This document shows positions 63,367-64,000 of a DNA stretch of 64,000 nucleotides, one piece after another. The stretch's first letter is position 1. Every line of letters begins with the position of its first letter. The notes beneath the pieces were generated by a model. That model had not been told where the DNA came from. It searched no databases and saw only the letters and a list, made by a program, of their open reading frames with translations. The DNA lies in the NCBI RefSeq assembly GCF_004944975.1, contig NZ_SPQG01000006.1:86860-150859 (forward strand), given 5' to 3'. The position numbers and the translations under genes are program-made. This stretch comes from Halorhabdus amylolytica (GTDB taxonomy: Archaea > Halobacteriota > Halobacteria > Halobacteriales > Haloarculaceae).

Positions 63367-64000
63367 TTGTCGACGATGATGTCGTAGTTGGGATCGAAGA
63401 CGCTGTTCGGCTCCACACCGCGGTAGCGGGTCAGCGGTTGCCACTCCCAGCCGTCGTATTCCTCGGCTGTCTCATCGAGAAATTCACTCCGCGATCGTGA
63501 GATGTCGGGCGTCGGCATCGCATCGTCCGAGAGCAGATAGAACTGCTCACCGCGCTCGCGCTCGCCGTCGTCATCGAAGTCCTCATAGACTGCGTATGGC
63601 AGGTGGCGGTCGAATCCCGCTGCTCTGAGGGTGTTCACGAGGGTCTTGTGATGCTGGCCGTAGAAATTCGAGGAATAAGTCCAGGTGACCGCAATACCAC
63701 GATCAGTGAGATGCCGATTGAGGAGTCGATAGAACTCACTCGAGTACAGCCGCATGGAATCGTCGTTGCGTGCGCCTGGGACGTCGAGTATCACCAGATC
63801 GTAGCGCTCGTCGGTCTGTCGCAGGTACGTGAACGCGTCGCCAGTGGTGGTGTTCAGTCTCTCGTACCTGTAGGCTCCGTCGTTGAACTGCCGCAAGTAC
63901 TTACGCTGGCGGGCCATCCGCATGAACTCCCCGTCGATGTCGACCTGGTCGACGCTGACGCCGTAGCGCCGCAGGTGTTTGACGGCCACGTAGTCGCCGC
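63363..64000 (-). CDS. Spermidine synthase-like protein, C-terminal part (runs off the window)
   Basis: The frame is open to the right edge and lacks its N-terminus. The visible 212 codons include the end of the SAM-binding Gly region (GDYVAVKHLRRYG), DQVDIDGEFMRMAR as the acidic loop, LVILDVPGARND and a C-terminal VFDPNYDIIVDK. The complete family members in haloarchaea often have N-terminal membrane helices. Whether it makes a polyamine is open. Confidence 0.85.
   Translation of the reverse strand, partial: GDYVAVKHLRRYGVSVDQVDIDGEFMRMARQRKYLRQFNDGAYRYERLNTTTGDAFTYLRQTDERYDLVILDVPGARNDDSMRLYSSEFYRLLNRHLTDRGIAVTWTYSSNFYGQHHKTLVNTLRAAGFDRHLPYAVYEDFDDDGERERGEQFYLLSDDAMPTPDISRSRSEFLDETAEEYDGWEWQPLTRYRGVEPNSVFDPNYDIIVDK

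Overview
The window is 64 kb of a haloarchaeal chromosome. The evidence is high GC with acidic proteins rich in Asp, Glu, Ala and Val, many leaderless genes with a TATA box about 25 bases before the start codon, and haloarchaea-specific genes: CetZ, DUF5786, Hef, LysW-type arginine synthesis and IS1341-type TnpB. The gene content fits the class Halobacteria, but I cannot name a genus.

Layout. 1-8100: a hairpin-rich start, tRNA-Ser(GGA), ridA, hisH, a probable RNA polymerase epsilon subunit, a family 4 uracil-DNA glycosylase, DUF99, DUF5786, an MBL-fold protein, serS, a cupin and a methyltransferase. 8150-8600: a truncated DUF234 gene between palindromes. 8800-20200: hemL, a cyclase-family protein, a nitrogen cluster (amt-glnK, Lrp, amt-glnK, glnK), hemB, cofG and cofC. 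20200-24700: cetZ with a secreted partner, a GT87-like membrane protein and an NDUFA9-like protein. 24700-31900: an alcohol dehydrogenase remnant, an SDR-MFS-cupin cluster, an IS right-end remnant, a Tat-exported alpha-amylase, and an APC permease with a universal stress protein. 32000-39500: PiT transporter, Hef, dolichol kinase-like protein, glyS and a CBS protein. 39500-43900: tandem repeats, a SerA homologue lacking key catalytic residues, thrC and a VapBC pair. 44000-52800: the arginine operon, transcribed argG-H-(W position)-X-C-B-D-E-F. 53000-56100: an IS1341-type tnpB broken by a hairpin insertion, beside an AT-rich island. 56200-64000: small membrane protein, 2H phosphoesterase, M50 protease with CBS domains, helicase, pentapeptide-repeat ion channel, DUF2617 and the edge of a spermidine synthase-like gene.

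Working together. The two amt-glnK pairs share a promoter-like element at almost the same distance from each amt start, so they are probably co-regulated. HemL and HemB serve tetrapyrrole synthesis, and CofC and CofG serve coenzyme F420 synthesis. The arginine block has every enzyme of the LysW-dependent route, but the slot for the carrier protein holds an unrelated 44-codon frame.

The least expected signals are: (1) pairs of short perfect hairpins around and inside tnpB, one of them a 56-base insertion that breaks the gene just before its catalytic Asp; (2) a 45-bp promoter-like repeat in tandem pairs upstream of both the RNA polymerase epsilon-like gene and serS, pointing outward; (3) the missing ArgW/LysW; (4) the catalytically degenerate SerA; (5) duplicated 3' gene ends beside hemB and argF.
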